From Pseudomonadota bacterium (GTDB lineage Bacteria > Desulfobacterota > Desulfobulbia > Desulfobulbales > SURF-16): a DNA stretch of 37,922 bases. A program made the position numbers and the translations under genes. The notes below the pieces were generated by a model, which saw nothing but the letters and a program-made list of their open reading frames with translations, did no database searches and was not told the DNA's origin. Within the stretch, counting starts at the first letter, position 1, and each line of letters begins with the position of its first letter. Positions 23,821 to 31,889 of this stretch are shown one piece after another. Location: positions 1 to 37,922 of the forward strand of contig JAHIVT010000143.1 in the NCBI GenBank assembly GCA_018816555.1, given 5' to 3'.

Positions 23821-25839
23821 ATGAAATGCAGTATTGTTGAGAGGTTCCCCGTTTCTGTGGGGGTCATACTGGCCTTACTGGCCATGCCACTGGCCGGCAG
23901 AGCGGATGAGACGGAAAATACGGAAAATAGTGTCTTCACTCTCGGCGAGATCGAGGTAAGCGGCAAGACGGAGGAAAACAAAAATATCACCATCGAAAAA
24001 ATTGATGCCCAGGAACTACGCGATTTCGACCGGAACACCGTGGCCGACGCAGTCAACCTGCTGCCTGGGGTGACATCGTCGGTGACCGGGGCGCGCAACG
24101 AGCAGACCGTATATGTGCGGGGCTTTGATATCAAGCATGTGCCGATTTTTCTCGACGGCATACCTATTTACGTGCCTTATGACGGCTATCCCGACCTTGC
24201 CCGCTTTACCACCTTCGATCTGTCGGAGATCATCGTTTCCAAAGGATTTACCTCAGTCCTTTACGGCCCCAACACCATGGGTGGTGCTATCAATATGGTA
24301 TCCCGCCGGCCGGAAAAGACCTTTGAAGGCAGCGTAGGAGCAGGATACGGCTCGGGCAATACCTATAATGGCTACATGAATCTCGGCACCAACCAGAACA
24401 CCTGGTATGTACAAACCGGGGCCTCTTACCTGAACAGCGATTATTTCAATCTTTCAGATGACTTCAAGGCTTCCGCAGCCGAGGACGGCAACCACCGGGA
24501 GAATTCCTACCAGCGGGACGAGAAGGTCAATATCAAGCTTGGTTTTACGCCGAACAAGGATGACGAATATGCCTTCAGTTACATCTACCAGCACGGAGTC
24601 AAGGGCACCCCGCCTTATGCCGGCACCGACCCGGATGAAAAGGCGCGCTACTGGAAATGGCCCTATTGGGACAAACAGAGCTACTACTTTACTTCAAAGA
24701 CCGATTTTGCCGGCAAAGCCTACCTGAAAACCCGGGCCTTCTATGATATATTCAAGAACTCCCTGTGGAGTTATGACGACGCAACCTACACCACCATCAC
24801 CATGCCTTACGCCTTCAGGAGCCACTATGACGACTATACGAACGGTGGCTCGGTTGAGGTGGGCACAGCACTTATTCCCGACCACCTGCTCAAGCTCGCC
24901 CTGCACTACAAACTCGATGTGCATAAAGAGCAGGATGACAATGATCCGGTCAAAACGTTCAGGGACCAGATGCTGTCAGTGGGACTGGAAGACACCATCA
25001 CTATTTCCAAGAGTTTCTATGCCATAGCCGGTGCCAGCTATGATACCTTGGACACCCTGGTGGCCGAGGACCTGACCTCCAACGGGCAGATTGTCAATTT
25101 TCCCAAGGGCAGCACTTCGGGTTTCAACCCCCAGCTCGGCCTCTTTTATCTGCCGTCCGAGGCCTGCGCGCTCCATGCGTCAGTATCCCGGAAAACCAGG
25201 CTCCCTTCCATCAAGGACAGATATTCGTACCGGCTCGGCACAGCCATTCCCAACCCTGATCTGGACCCGGAGAGATCAGTAAACTATGAGATCGGCTATG
25301 AGGACCGGCACCTGGAGAATCTGCGTTTCAAGAGCACCGTCTTTTACAACGATGTCAGCGATTATATTCAGCTGACAACCATACCGGACCCGAACAATCC
25401 GGGGACCACGACCACCCAGAACCTCAACATCGGCGAGGTCGATCTCTACGGCCTGGAACTGGAACTCTCGGGCTACCTGCTCACTTCGCTTGAAATCGGC
25501 TGTAACTACACCTACACCTATGCGGAAAACAAGACCGATTCAAGCGAGCTGATCAACATCCCCCTGCATAAGGCGGTCGCCTATCTGCGCTACACCCTGC
25601 TGGACAGCCTGAGCGCCCTGATCGACGCGGAATATGACTCAAAACGCTATAGTTCAACGGACGGCGACCAGGTCGCCCAGGGATTTACCGTGGCCAATGT
25701 CAAGTTCAGCTATGCCTTCGGCAACGGAGTTGTTGCCGAGGCCGGGGTAAAAAACGTTTTTGACCGGGATTACGAGCTGCAGGAAGGGTATCCCGAAGCG
25801 GGAAGAACTCTGTTTGCCAATATGCGCTATACATTCTGA
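23821..25839 (+). CDS. TonB-dependent outer-membrane receptor
   Basis: 672 residues. N-terminal signal peptide (VSVGVILALLAMPLAGRA), TonB-box-like stretch (FTLGEIEVSGK), plug domain ~55-165 (DAVNLLPGVTSS, VYVRGFDIKHVPIFLDGIPI, IIVSKGFTSVLYGPNTMGGA), then a ~500-residue 22-strand beta-barrel ending in the terminal aromatic RYTF. It imports a bound substrate through the outer membrane using TonB energy. ATG 23821 has TGGGAGG upstream. Substrate not readable from sequence; genome context (ModE, FmdE, FecB-type importer, own TonB) points to a metal complex, with Mo/W preferred over iron, nickel or cobalamin by inference. Confidence 0.93.
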   Translation: MKCSIVERFPVSVGVILALLAMPLAGRADETENTENSVFTLGEIEVSGKTEENKNITIEKIDAQELRDFDRNTVADAVNLLPGVTSSVTGARNEQTVYVRGFDIKHVPIFLDGIPIYVPYDGYPDLARFTTFDLSEIIVSKGFTSVLYGPNTMGGAINMVSRRPEKTFEGSVGAGYGSGNTYNGYMNLGTNQNTWYVQTGASYLNSDYFNLSDDFKASAAEDGNHRENSYQRDEKVNIKLGFTPNKDDEYAFSYIYQHGVKGTPPYAGTDPDEKARYWKWPYWDKQSYYFTSKTDFAGKAYLKTRAFYDIFKNSLWSYDDATYTTITMPYAFRSHYDDYTNGGSVEVGTALIPDHLLKLALHYKLDVHKEQDDNDPVKTFRDQMLSVGLEDTITISKSFYAIAGASYDTLDTLVAEDLTSNGQIVNFPKGSTSGFNPQLGLFYLPSEACALHASVSRKTRLPSIKDRYSYRLGTAIPNPDLDPERSVNYEIGYEDRHLENLRFKSTVFYNDVSDYIQLTTIPDPNNPGTTTTQNLNIGEVDLYGLELELSGYLLTSLEIGCNYTYTYAENKTDSSELINIPLHKAVAYLRYTLLDSLSALIDAEYDSKRYSSTDGDQVAQGFTVANVKFSYAFGNGVVAEAGVKNVFDRDYELQEGYPEAGRTLFANMRYTF

Positions 25840-25854
25840 AAAGGAGGAATGAAT

Positions 25855-26484
25855 ATGGAAAAATATAAAGAATTTGCACAGCTACTGGATAAGGCTGCGG
25901 CATTTCACGGCCACCTCTGTGCCGGACAGGTCATCGGCGTGCGCATTGCCATGCTCGGCCTGCGCGAGATCGGCATAAGCGATCCCCTGGGCGAGGATCG
26001 TAAAAAGCTGATTGTCTTTGTCGAGATTGACCGCTGCGCCACGGACGCGATCATGACCGTCACCGGCAGCAGGGTGGGCAGACGGAGCCTTAAAATCGTG
26101 GATAACGGAAAAATGGCGGCAACCTTCATCAATATCGAGACCGATAAGGCGGTGCGCATCGTCTCGCTCCGTGACGCGCGGGAAAAGGCGGCGGCCAGGT
26201 ATCCCGAACTGAGTGAAAGCGCAGCGCAGATGAAGGCCTACCGGGAAATGCCGGACATCGATTTGTTCAGCGTGCAGGATGTCTCTGTGGCGCTGAAGCC
26301 GGAAGATATGCCGGGCAGCCCGACGGGCAGAGCCCTCTGCGCAAGCTGCGGGGAAACGATCCTTGACAAACGCGACATCCAACAAAACGGCCTGGCTCTC
26401 TGCCGGCCATGCGCCACAGGAAACACTTACTACACCGTGCAATCGCCGCTGCGGCCACCGCTACAGGAGGGCATTCCACTATGA
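25855..26484 (+). CDS. FmdE family protein with C-terminal zinc ribbon
   Basis: 209 residues. FmdE domain: AAAFHGHLCAGQVIGVRIAM (the HGHxCxG signature), FVEIDRCATDAIMTVTG, GSRVGRRSLKIVDNGKMAA; then a C-terminal zinc ribbon CASCGETILDKRDI plus CRPCA (CxxC-x20-CxxC). FmdE takes its name from a molybdenum formylmethanofuran dehydrogenase operon; its biochemistry is not established, though the His/Cys motif suggests metal binding. ATG 25855 is preferred to 25849 because GGAGG is then 7 nt away. 15 bp after the receptor gene and overlapping the methyltransferase gene by 4 nt (ATGA). Confidence 0.88.
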   Translation: MEKYKEFAQLLDKAAAFHGHLCAGQVIGVRIAMLGLREIGISDPLGEDRKKLIVFVEIDRCATDAIMTVTGSRVGRRSLKIVDNGKMAATFINIETDKAVRIVSLRDAREKAAARYPELSESAAQMKAYREMPDIDLFSVQDVSVALKPEDMPGSPTGRALCASCGETILDKRDIQQNGLALCRPCATGNTYYTVQSPLRPPLQEGIPL

Positions 26485-27314
26485 ATACAGCCCTCGCATC
26501 GACAATGGACATGAAAAAGGTGAACTGGAATATGGTATGGCGTGAAGCCCGGCAGCAGCGGAAGTTCGATCGCAACGACAACTCCTACTGGAACCGCCGC
26601 GCCCCGTCATTTGCCAGACATACAAAAACCAGCGGCTATGCCCGGAATTTTCTGCGCCTCATGAATCCGAAACCGGAGTGGAGCATCCTTGACGTGGGCT
26701 GCGGGGCGGGTACCCTAGCCATTCCGCTTGCCGGCCTGGTGCAGTCTGTGACGGCGATTGATTTTTCGGATGTCATGATATCCATCCTGGGGGAGCGGTG
26801 CTGGGAACAGGCTATTACCAACGTAACCCCACGCGTCATCGGCTGGGAGGATGACTGGGATATGGCTGGCATTGCGGAGCATGACGTGGCCATTGCCTCA
26901 CGCTCACTGGTGGTGGAGGATCTCCACGCCGCAGTGATAAAGCTTGACAGCAAGGCCCGCCGGAAGGTTTTCATCTCCTCGCTGGTGGGTGACGGTCCTT
27001 TCGACCGCAGAATTTTTGAGGCAATAGGGCGGGATCTTGACCGAGGACCGGATTACATCTGCGTATACAACCTTCTGCACCAGATGGGCATCTTCGCCGA
27101 TGTCACCTTTGTGATGAACGGCGACGGAGATAAGGTCTACAGTAATGTCGATGAGGCAGCGAAAGGCTTCCGCTGGATGATCGACGACATGACGGCCGAT
27201 GAGGAGGCCCGCCTGAGAATCTATCTTAAAGGGCATCTCGTTAAAAAAAAGGAAGGATGGACGCTTTCCTACCATCATGAAGTCCGCTGGGCCATCATCT
27301 CGTGGAGCAAGTGA
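26481..27314 (+). CDS. Class I SAM-dependent methyltransferase
   Basis: 277 residues. Rossmann-type SAM fold: motif I SILDVGCGAGTLAIPLAG (~70-87), acidic motif VTAIDFSDVMISIL, motif IV-like HDVAIASRSLVVED. N-terminal ~60 residues are basic/aromatic (FDRNDNSYWNRRAPSFARH), a pattern of methyltransferases carried in such uptake clusters. Substrate unknown; it could modify a metal-carrying ligand, a thiol metal complex or a corrinoid/tetrapyrrole, but nothing in the sequence decides. ATG 26481 overlaps the fmdE stop, with GGAGG upstream, so the two are made together. Confidence 0.85.
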   Translation: MNTALASTMDMKKVNWNMVWREARQQRKFDRNDNSYWNRRAPSFARHTKTSGYARNFLRLMNPKPEWSILDVGCGAGTLAIPLAGLVQSVTAIDFSDVMISILGERCWEQAITNVTPRVIGWEDDWDMAGIAEHDVAIASRSLVVEDLHAAVIKLDSKARRKVFISSLVGDGPFDRRIFEAIGRDLDRGPDYICVYNLLHQMGIFADVTFVMNGDGDKVYSNVDEAAKGFRWMIDDMTADEEARLRIYLKGHLVKKKEGWTLSYHHEVRWAIISWSK

Positions 27315-27337
27315 TGACGAATGCTGGAAAACTGCGA

Positions 27338-27560
27338 ATTCACCACAGAGCACACGGAGATCACAAAGAAATATATTTTATTACAGCTAGTTAGACATGT
27401 GGAATCAACGGATTTCTAGTTTTGGTGAGTTTATCATAATAATGAGTTGATGGTCTGGCAAAAAAAGTCAGTATTTCTCACGGAAGCCATAGCGTGTACA
27501 GATGCGACACATGAAATTATAATATTTTTCTCCATGTGCTCTGTGCTCTCTGTGGTGAAT
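27338..27560. repeat. 223-bp element bounded by CACCACAGAG inverted repeats
   Basis: The left end ATTCACCACAGAG-CACACGGAG (27338-27359) is mirrored by CTCCATGTGCTCTGTG and CTCTCTGTGGTGAAT (27531-27560). The interior (~170 bp) is AT-rich with no reading frame. It resembles a miniature inverted-repeat element or a pair of degenerate CACAGAG repeats; no target-site duplication is evident. It separates the methyltransferase gene from the ABC importer operon. Confidence 0.65.
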
Positions 27561-27597
27561 GATCAGTTTTCATCATAAAGCAAAAACGGAGACCAGC

Positions 27598-28626
27598 ATG
27601 AAGGTGAAAGTACTTTTCGTGATTTTGTTCTGCCTCTATGTTTTTCCCCTCTTTGCACAAGGGCGGGAGATTATCGACATGAGCGGCAGAAAGGTGACGA
27701 TTCCGGACAGGATTTCCAAGGTGGTCGCCGTGTCGCCCCCCGGCACCTATCTGCTGTATGCCATCGATCCTGCTTTTATCGCGGGTCTGAACTTCCCTCT
27801 GTGGGAAAACGAGAAAAAATACACCGTGGCAAGTCTCGGGAAACTCCCGGTCATCGGCGGCCTGGTGGGCCAGGGCAGGACCCTCAACCGGGAGGTGCTG
27901 CTGCAGGTCAGGCCGGATTTCGTGCTGTTCTGGGCCTGGCGGGACGACGCGGTCAACCGGAAGTTTGAGACCGCCCTGGATCAGCTTGGTCTGCCACGGG
28001 TCTCCGTGCGACTCGACAGTATTGACGACTATCCGGCGGCCCTGCTCTTTCTGGCGGACGTGCTTGGCAAAAAAGAGCGGGGGCTGCTGCTGCACCGCTA
28101 TGCCGCGGATACCCTACGCCAGGCAAAGGCCGCAGCCGCACTCATTGCCGAGTCCGACAAGGTAACGGTCTATTACGCCGAGGGTCCGGACGGCCTCGGC
28201 ACGGAGAGGGCTGCATCGCTGCATGCCGAATTAATCCCGCTGGCCGGAGGCGTGAACGTGCATCAAGGCGAGGAGCTCGATCATTACGGCATGGAAAAGG
28301 TGTCAATGGAGCAGGTCCTTATGTATGATCCCGAGGTTATCCTGGTCAAGGAAAAATCCTTTTTTGATACCGTGTTCATTGACCCGCGCTGGCAGAATAT
28401 CCGAGCCGTGCGTGACCGACGCGTCTATCTTATTCCCTATATCCCGTATAACTGGTTCGACCGGCCGCCCTCTTTCATGCGACTGCTGGGAATCAAGTGG
28501 CTCCTGCACACCCTCCACCCCGACCTTTACCAAATCGATATGACGGCAGAGACCAGTTCCTTCTATAAACTCTTTCTCGGGGTGGATCTGAGCGAAAAAG
28601 AGGCGCGAGAGGTGCTGAACCCATGA
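27598..28626 (+). CDS. FecB/BtuF-type periplasmic substrate-binding protein
   Basis: 342 residues. Signal peptide (VKVLFVILFCLYVFPLFAQG), then the metal-complex binding-protein fold (cluster of FecB, BtuF, CeuE): IIDMSGRKVTIPDRISKVVA, VIGGLVGQGRTLNREVLLQV, RPDFVLFW, YYAEGPDGLGTE, YDPEVILVKEKSF, VYLIPYIPYNWFDRPPSFMR. The last motif is typical of importers that take up metal chelates. No lipobox. ATG 27598 follows ACGGAG. The stop overlaps the permease start (ATGA). Ligand uncertain: molybdate/tungstate chelate, ferric siderophore, nickel or cobalamin. Confidence 0.88.
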   Translation: MKVKVLFVILFCLYVFPLFAQGREIIDMSGRKVTIPDRISKVVAVSPPGTYLLYAIDPAFIAGLNFPLWENEKKYTVASLGKLPVIGGLVGQGRTLNREVLLQVRPDFVLFWAWRDDAVNRKFETALDQLGLPRVSVRLDSIDDYPAALLFLADVLGKKERGLLLHRYAADTLRQAKAAAALIAESDKVTVYYAEGPDGLGTERAASLHAELIPLAGGVNVHQGEELDHYGMEKVSMEQVLMYDPEVILVKEKSFFDTVFIDPRWQNIRAVRDRRVYLIPYIPYNWFDRPPSFMRLLGIKWLLHTLHPDLYQIDMTAETSSFYKLFLGVDLSEKEAREVLNP

Positions 28627-29633
28627 GAAGATTGACACTGCCGTTGCTCGCCTTGCTCCTCGGGGCAATTATGTTGGTCTCGCTCTCACTCGGCAAATAC
28701 CGGATCCCGGCCGCTGATCTGCTGGGCTTTGCCGGTTGGAAACTCTTCGGCCTAACCGGCCCGGCCGCTGACCAGAAGGCCCTGCTGGAAAACATTCTGC
28801 TCGATATCAGACTGCCCCGCATACTGGCGGCGGCCATGATCGGCGCCTCCCTGTCCGTTGCCGGGGCAGCCTTTCAGGCCCTGTTCATCAATCCCCTGGT
28901 CTCCCCGGGATTACTCGGCGTACTGGCCGGAGCCTCTTTCGGTGCGGCCTTGGGCATGGTGCTGTCAAAAAGCTGGGCCATGGTCCAGCTCTCCACCCTG
29001 GCCTTCGGGTTTGTTGCCGTGGGCGTTGCTCTGGTCATTGCCAAGGCGTACCGCATTAATTCCGTCATCATGCTCGTGCTGGGCGGCATTATCAGCGGTG
29101 CCTTTTTCACCGCTTTGCTCTCCATCGTCAAATATGCGGCTGATCCCTACAATCAGCTGCCGGCCATCGTCTACTGGCTGATGGGCAACCTTTCGGCCGT
29201 GGACTGCAAAACCATACTGTTCATAAGCCTTCCCGCTGCAGCCGGCATCGGGGTCATCATCCTTCACGCCAGACAGCTGAACGTCCTGAGCATGGGAGAG
29301 GAAGAAGCCAAGTCACTGGGGATCAATGTCGGACGAGTGCGGCTTATCGTGATTTTCTTCGCCACCCTGATCAGCGCCCTGACAGTGATGGTCGGCGGCA
29401 TGATCGGCTGGGTGGGCCTGATCATTCCCCACATCTGCCGCATGATCGTAGGGCCGAACAACGAGATGGTTCTGCCCGCCGCAGCCCTGATCGGCGCAGC
29501 CTACCTGGTGCTGGCAGATGATATTGCGCGGCTCCTATTCTCCTATGAAATACCCACAGGTATCCTGACATCCCTTATCGGCATTCCTTTTTTCGCTCTG
29601 GTCCTGAAAAATGCCCAGCGGGGGTGGCGATGA
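28623..29633 (+). CDS. FecCD-type ABC transporter permease
   Basis: 336 residues with about ten hydrophobic segments. Family motifs: RLPRILAAAMIGASLSVAGA, QALFINPLVSPGLLGVLAGA, YWLMGNLSAVD, and GMIGWVGLIIPHICRMIVGP (the coupling-helix region). Inner-membrane channel of the importer; works as a homodimer with two copies of the downstream ATPase. Overlaps the neighbours at both ends by 4 nt, so the three transporter subunits are translationally coupled. Confidence 0.95.
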   Translation: MRRLTLPLLALLLGAIMLVSLSLGKYRIPAADLLGFAGWKLFGLTGPAADQKALLENILLDIRLPRILAAAMIGASLSVAGAAFQALFINPLVSPGLLGVLAGASFGAALGMVLSKSWAMVQLSTLAFGFVAVGVALVIAKAYRINSVIMLVLGGIISGAFFTALLSIVKYAADPYNQLPAIVYWLMGNLSAVDCKTILFISLPAAAGIGVIILHARQLNVLSMGEEEAKSLGINVGRVRLIVIFFATLISALTVMVGGMIGWVGLIIPHICRMIVGPNNEMVLPAAALIGAAYLVLADDIARLLFSYEIPTGILTSLIGIPFFALVLKNAQRGWR

Positions 29634-30409
29634 CGAATTTGCTTGAAGTGAAACGGGCAGGCTTTGCCTACCGGGGCCAAGAGGTGCTGAATGATGTCAG
29701 CCTTGCCTTCCAGCGGGGGGAGGTGGTCACTTTTCTCGGCCCGAACGGCAGCGGTAAAACCACCCTGCTGAAAATCATGCTCGGCATCCTGCAGCCGAAA
29801 ACAGGAACCGTGCTCTTTGAAGGCCGCGCCCTGAAAACAATACCCCGCCGGGATTTTGCCCGGCAGGTTGCCTATGTGCCGCAGATTCACCGGGAGTCCT
29901 TCGCCTACAAGGTGGAAGAGGTGGTTCTGATGGGCAGAATGCCCTACCAGTCCTTTTTTTCCGCTTACTCCCGCAAGGACCGGGATATTGCCGCTGCGTC
30001 CATGGACAGGCTCGATATTCTGGATTTACGGGACAGGCCGTACACGGAAATCAGCGGCGGCGAACGCCAGCTAACTCTCATTGCCCGCGCCCTGGCCCAG
30101 GGTGCTGGTGTTTTCATCATGGATGAGCCGGTGAACGGTTTGGATTACGGCAACCAGATGCGGCTGCTGAGCGGCATCAAGGGACTTGCGGCAGAAGGGC
30201 TGACCTTCATCATCACCACCCACTTCCCCGATCATGCCCTGATGACAGCCGACCGCGCCATTTTATTCAAGGATGGGGCTGTCATTGCCGACGGTCCACC
30301 GGCACAAACCATCACCAGGGAGGCCATCTTTGCCCTCTACCGCATCGATGTGAATGTTGTTTCCATGAACGACAGCGGCAAGGTGTGCATGCGGGTGTGG
30401 GCAAATTGA
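29630..30409 (+). CDS. FecE-type ABC transporter ATPase
   Basis: 259 residues. Walker A GPNGSGKTTLLKIM, Q-loop VPQIHRESFAYKV, signature ISGGERQLTLIARAL, Walker B VFIMDEPVNGLD, switch His in TTHFPDHAL. The signature motif has E-R-Q rather than the usual Q-R/Q-Q, still within the family range. ATG 29630 overlaps the permease stop; a GTG six bases earlier is less likely. Powers the importer. Confidence 0.95.
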   Translation: MTNLLEVKRAGFAYRGQEVLNDVSLAFQRGEVVTFLGPNGSGKTTLLKIMLGILQPKTGTVLFEGRALKTIPRRDFARQVAYVPQIHRESFAYKVEEVVLMGRMPYQSFFSAYSRKDRDIAAASMDRLDILDLRDRPYTEISGGERQLTLIARALAQGAGVFIMDEPVNGLDYGNQMRLLSGIKGLAAEGLTFIITTHFPDHALMTADRAILFKDGAVIADGPPAQTITREAIFALYRIDVNVVSMNDSGKVCMRVWAN

Positions 30410-30477
30410 GGCGATCACTTTCAAGATAACCTGACCCACGAATGAAACATTGGCAACCAACAAGGAGTTGAGGAAAA

Positions 30478-31380
30478 ATGGCTGAAGGAGTTGAAATATT
30501 TAACGTGCCTATTATTTCTGTAGCTGCTGAGCCGAGAAACCATTTGCCAATTCATCAGACCAAAGCCATCAAACTGTCCTTTCTGCTGCATGCCATGCTG
30601 ATCTGCGCAACCATCATGCTGAATTGCCAGACGATCCCGGCAAAATCCCCTCTTGTCATTGATTTTACTGTTGAGACAGCCGAAATGCTTATGGAAGACC
30701 CTGCCGCACCGGACAGAACGCATAAGAGGCAGGAAACCGTTCCTGCAGTCATTCCTCCCGTTACTCCGGTTCATATCGACAGAAAAAAGCTGGATACATC
30801 CAAAATCAGAGTTGAGGAAAGACGAGGCCAGAAGTCGGCAAGGCAGGAAAAGAAACCAGCGGCCCCACAACGGGAGGGCCACACGACAAAACCCGAGGCG
30901 CTGATCAGTTCAATGCCAAGCCCTGAGGAAAAGACACCTGGGCAGGCAGCTCCGGGAGCCGCAACCTCTGCCGCATCTGCAGGCAGTGCCTTAAACAAGT
31001 CAACTATCCAGGCGATTGCCCCGGCTGCCGGCAACATTGCCAACCAGGGTCAGAGCCGGGTTGCGGCAATCAGCGACAGTGACGACGCGGGAAACGAAGC
31101 AAGACAATACCTGCGCAAAAATTTCGATTACATCCGCAACCTCATCATGCGCAACCTCTCCTTTCCGGCTGCGGCCCGGAAGCTGGGTTGGACCGGGAAA
31201 ATACTCGTATCGTTTATCATCAGGGAAGACGGCAGTGTGGAGGACATCAATATTGTTTCCGGTTCAGGGCATGAAGTGCTCGATTTAAACGTCATTTCCG
31301 CCATCCGCCGGACCGCCCCGTTTCCCAAACCACAGAAAAAGGCCCGATTCATGCTGCCCATCGCCTACAGCCTGAAATAA
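30478..31380 (+). CDS. TonB-type energy transducer
   Basis: 300 residues. One membrane segment near residues 30-50 (IKLSFLLHAMLICATIML), a ~150-residue periplasmic spacer rich in Pro, Lys, Ala and charged residues, and a TonB C-terminal domain ~220-300 (FPAAARKLGWTGKILVSFII, REDGSVEDINIVSGSGHEVL, TAPFPKPQ). It should connect ExbB/ExbD to the receptor in this cluster. No exbB/exbD in the window, so it must borrow a complex encoded elsewhere. About 30 residues precede the membrane helix, longer than usual. ATG 30478 after AAGGAGTTGAGG. Confidence 0.9.
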   Translation: MAEGVEIFNVPIISVAAEPRNHLPIHQTKAIKLSFLLHAMLICATIMLNCQTIPAKSPLVIDFTVETAEMLMEDPAAPDRTHKRQETVPAVIPPVTPVHIDRKKLDTSKIRVEERRGQKSARQEKKPAAPQREGHTTKPEALISSMPSPEEKTPGQAAPGAATSAASAGSALNKSTIQAIAPAAGNIANQGQSRVAAISDSDDAGNEARQYLRKNFDYIRNLIMRNLSFPAAARKLGWTGKILVSFIIREDGSVEDINIVSGSGHEVLDLNVISAIRRTAPFPKPQKKARFMLPIAYSLK

Positions 31381-31397
31381 CCTGGAAGGTATACCGC

Positions 31398-31422
31398 CAT
31401 CGGGTTTGCATTTGACCCGATG
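31398..31422. promoter_or_regulatory. Perfect 8-bp dyad overlapping the -35 box of the second ModE-type gene
   Basis: CATCGGGT-N9-ACCCGATG. The right half covers the -35 hexamer TTGACC (31412-31417). It could be an operator, or a hairpin ending the tonB transcript; the absence of a T run argues against an intrinsic terminator. Confidence 0.45.
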
Positions 31423-31440
31423 CAAGGTCCATGCTAGTAT
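31412..31440 (+). promoter_or_regulatory. Sigma-70-type promoter for the second ModE-type gene
   Basis: TTGACC (31412-31417), 17-bp spacer, TAGTAT (31435-31440). Predicted start near 31446-31448, which coincides with the ATG at 31447, so the transcript may be leaderless. Confidence 0.5.
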
Positions 31441-31446
31441 GGCAGG

Positions 31447-31824
31447 ATGAAAAATCAACGCGAGCCATGCATTGAACAAGCAGAACAAAAAGGCTTCAAC
31501 TTTAAAGGCCGTATCTGGATCGAGGTGGATGGAGCGACTTTTCTCGGTTACGGGCGGGTCACCCTGCTGGAAAGAATACGACAATACGGTTCCATCAGCC
31601 AGGCGGCCAAGTCCATGGAGATGTCCTACCGGCATGCCTGGGATCTTGTTGACTCAATGAACCGCCAGTCGCCTAAGCCGCTGGTGGAGACGACAACCGG
31701 CGGCAGAGGCGGAGGAGGCGCGAAAATTACGGAAACAGGCGAACAGGCGATCTCCCACTTCTGGAACCTTTACAAACGCTTTAAAAAATTCCTCGACAGG
31801 GAAGCCAAAACGTTCACCTTATAA
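31447..31824 (+). CDS. ModE-type winged helix-turn-helix regulator (no molybdate domain)
   Basis: 125 residues. Good match to the ModE N-terminal DNA-binding domain: GATFLGYGRVTLLERIRQYG, SISQAAKSMEMSYRHAWDLV, the Gly-rich wing TGGRGGGGAKITETG. No MOP domain follows, as in many bacterial ModE-like regulators found outside E. coli. It is the better candidate for binding the ModE-like palindromes upstream in the cluster. No Shine-Dalgarno precedes ATG 31447 (GCAGG only), consistent with a leaderless transcript. Closes the uptake cluster; faces the fapA-like gene. Confidence 0.88.
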   Translation: MKNQREPCIEQAEQKGFNFKGRIWIEVDGATFLGYGRVTLLERIRQYGSISQAAKSMEMSYRHAWDLVDSMNRQSPKPLVETTTGGRGGGGAKITETGEQAISHFWNLYKRFKKFLDREAKTFTL

Positions 31825-31889
31825 TTCCCGCGGTCAAACACGGGATGCGATTCTGGATTTCAATGCGGATCAGGTTTACCTGGCAACAG

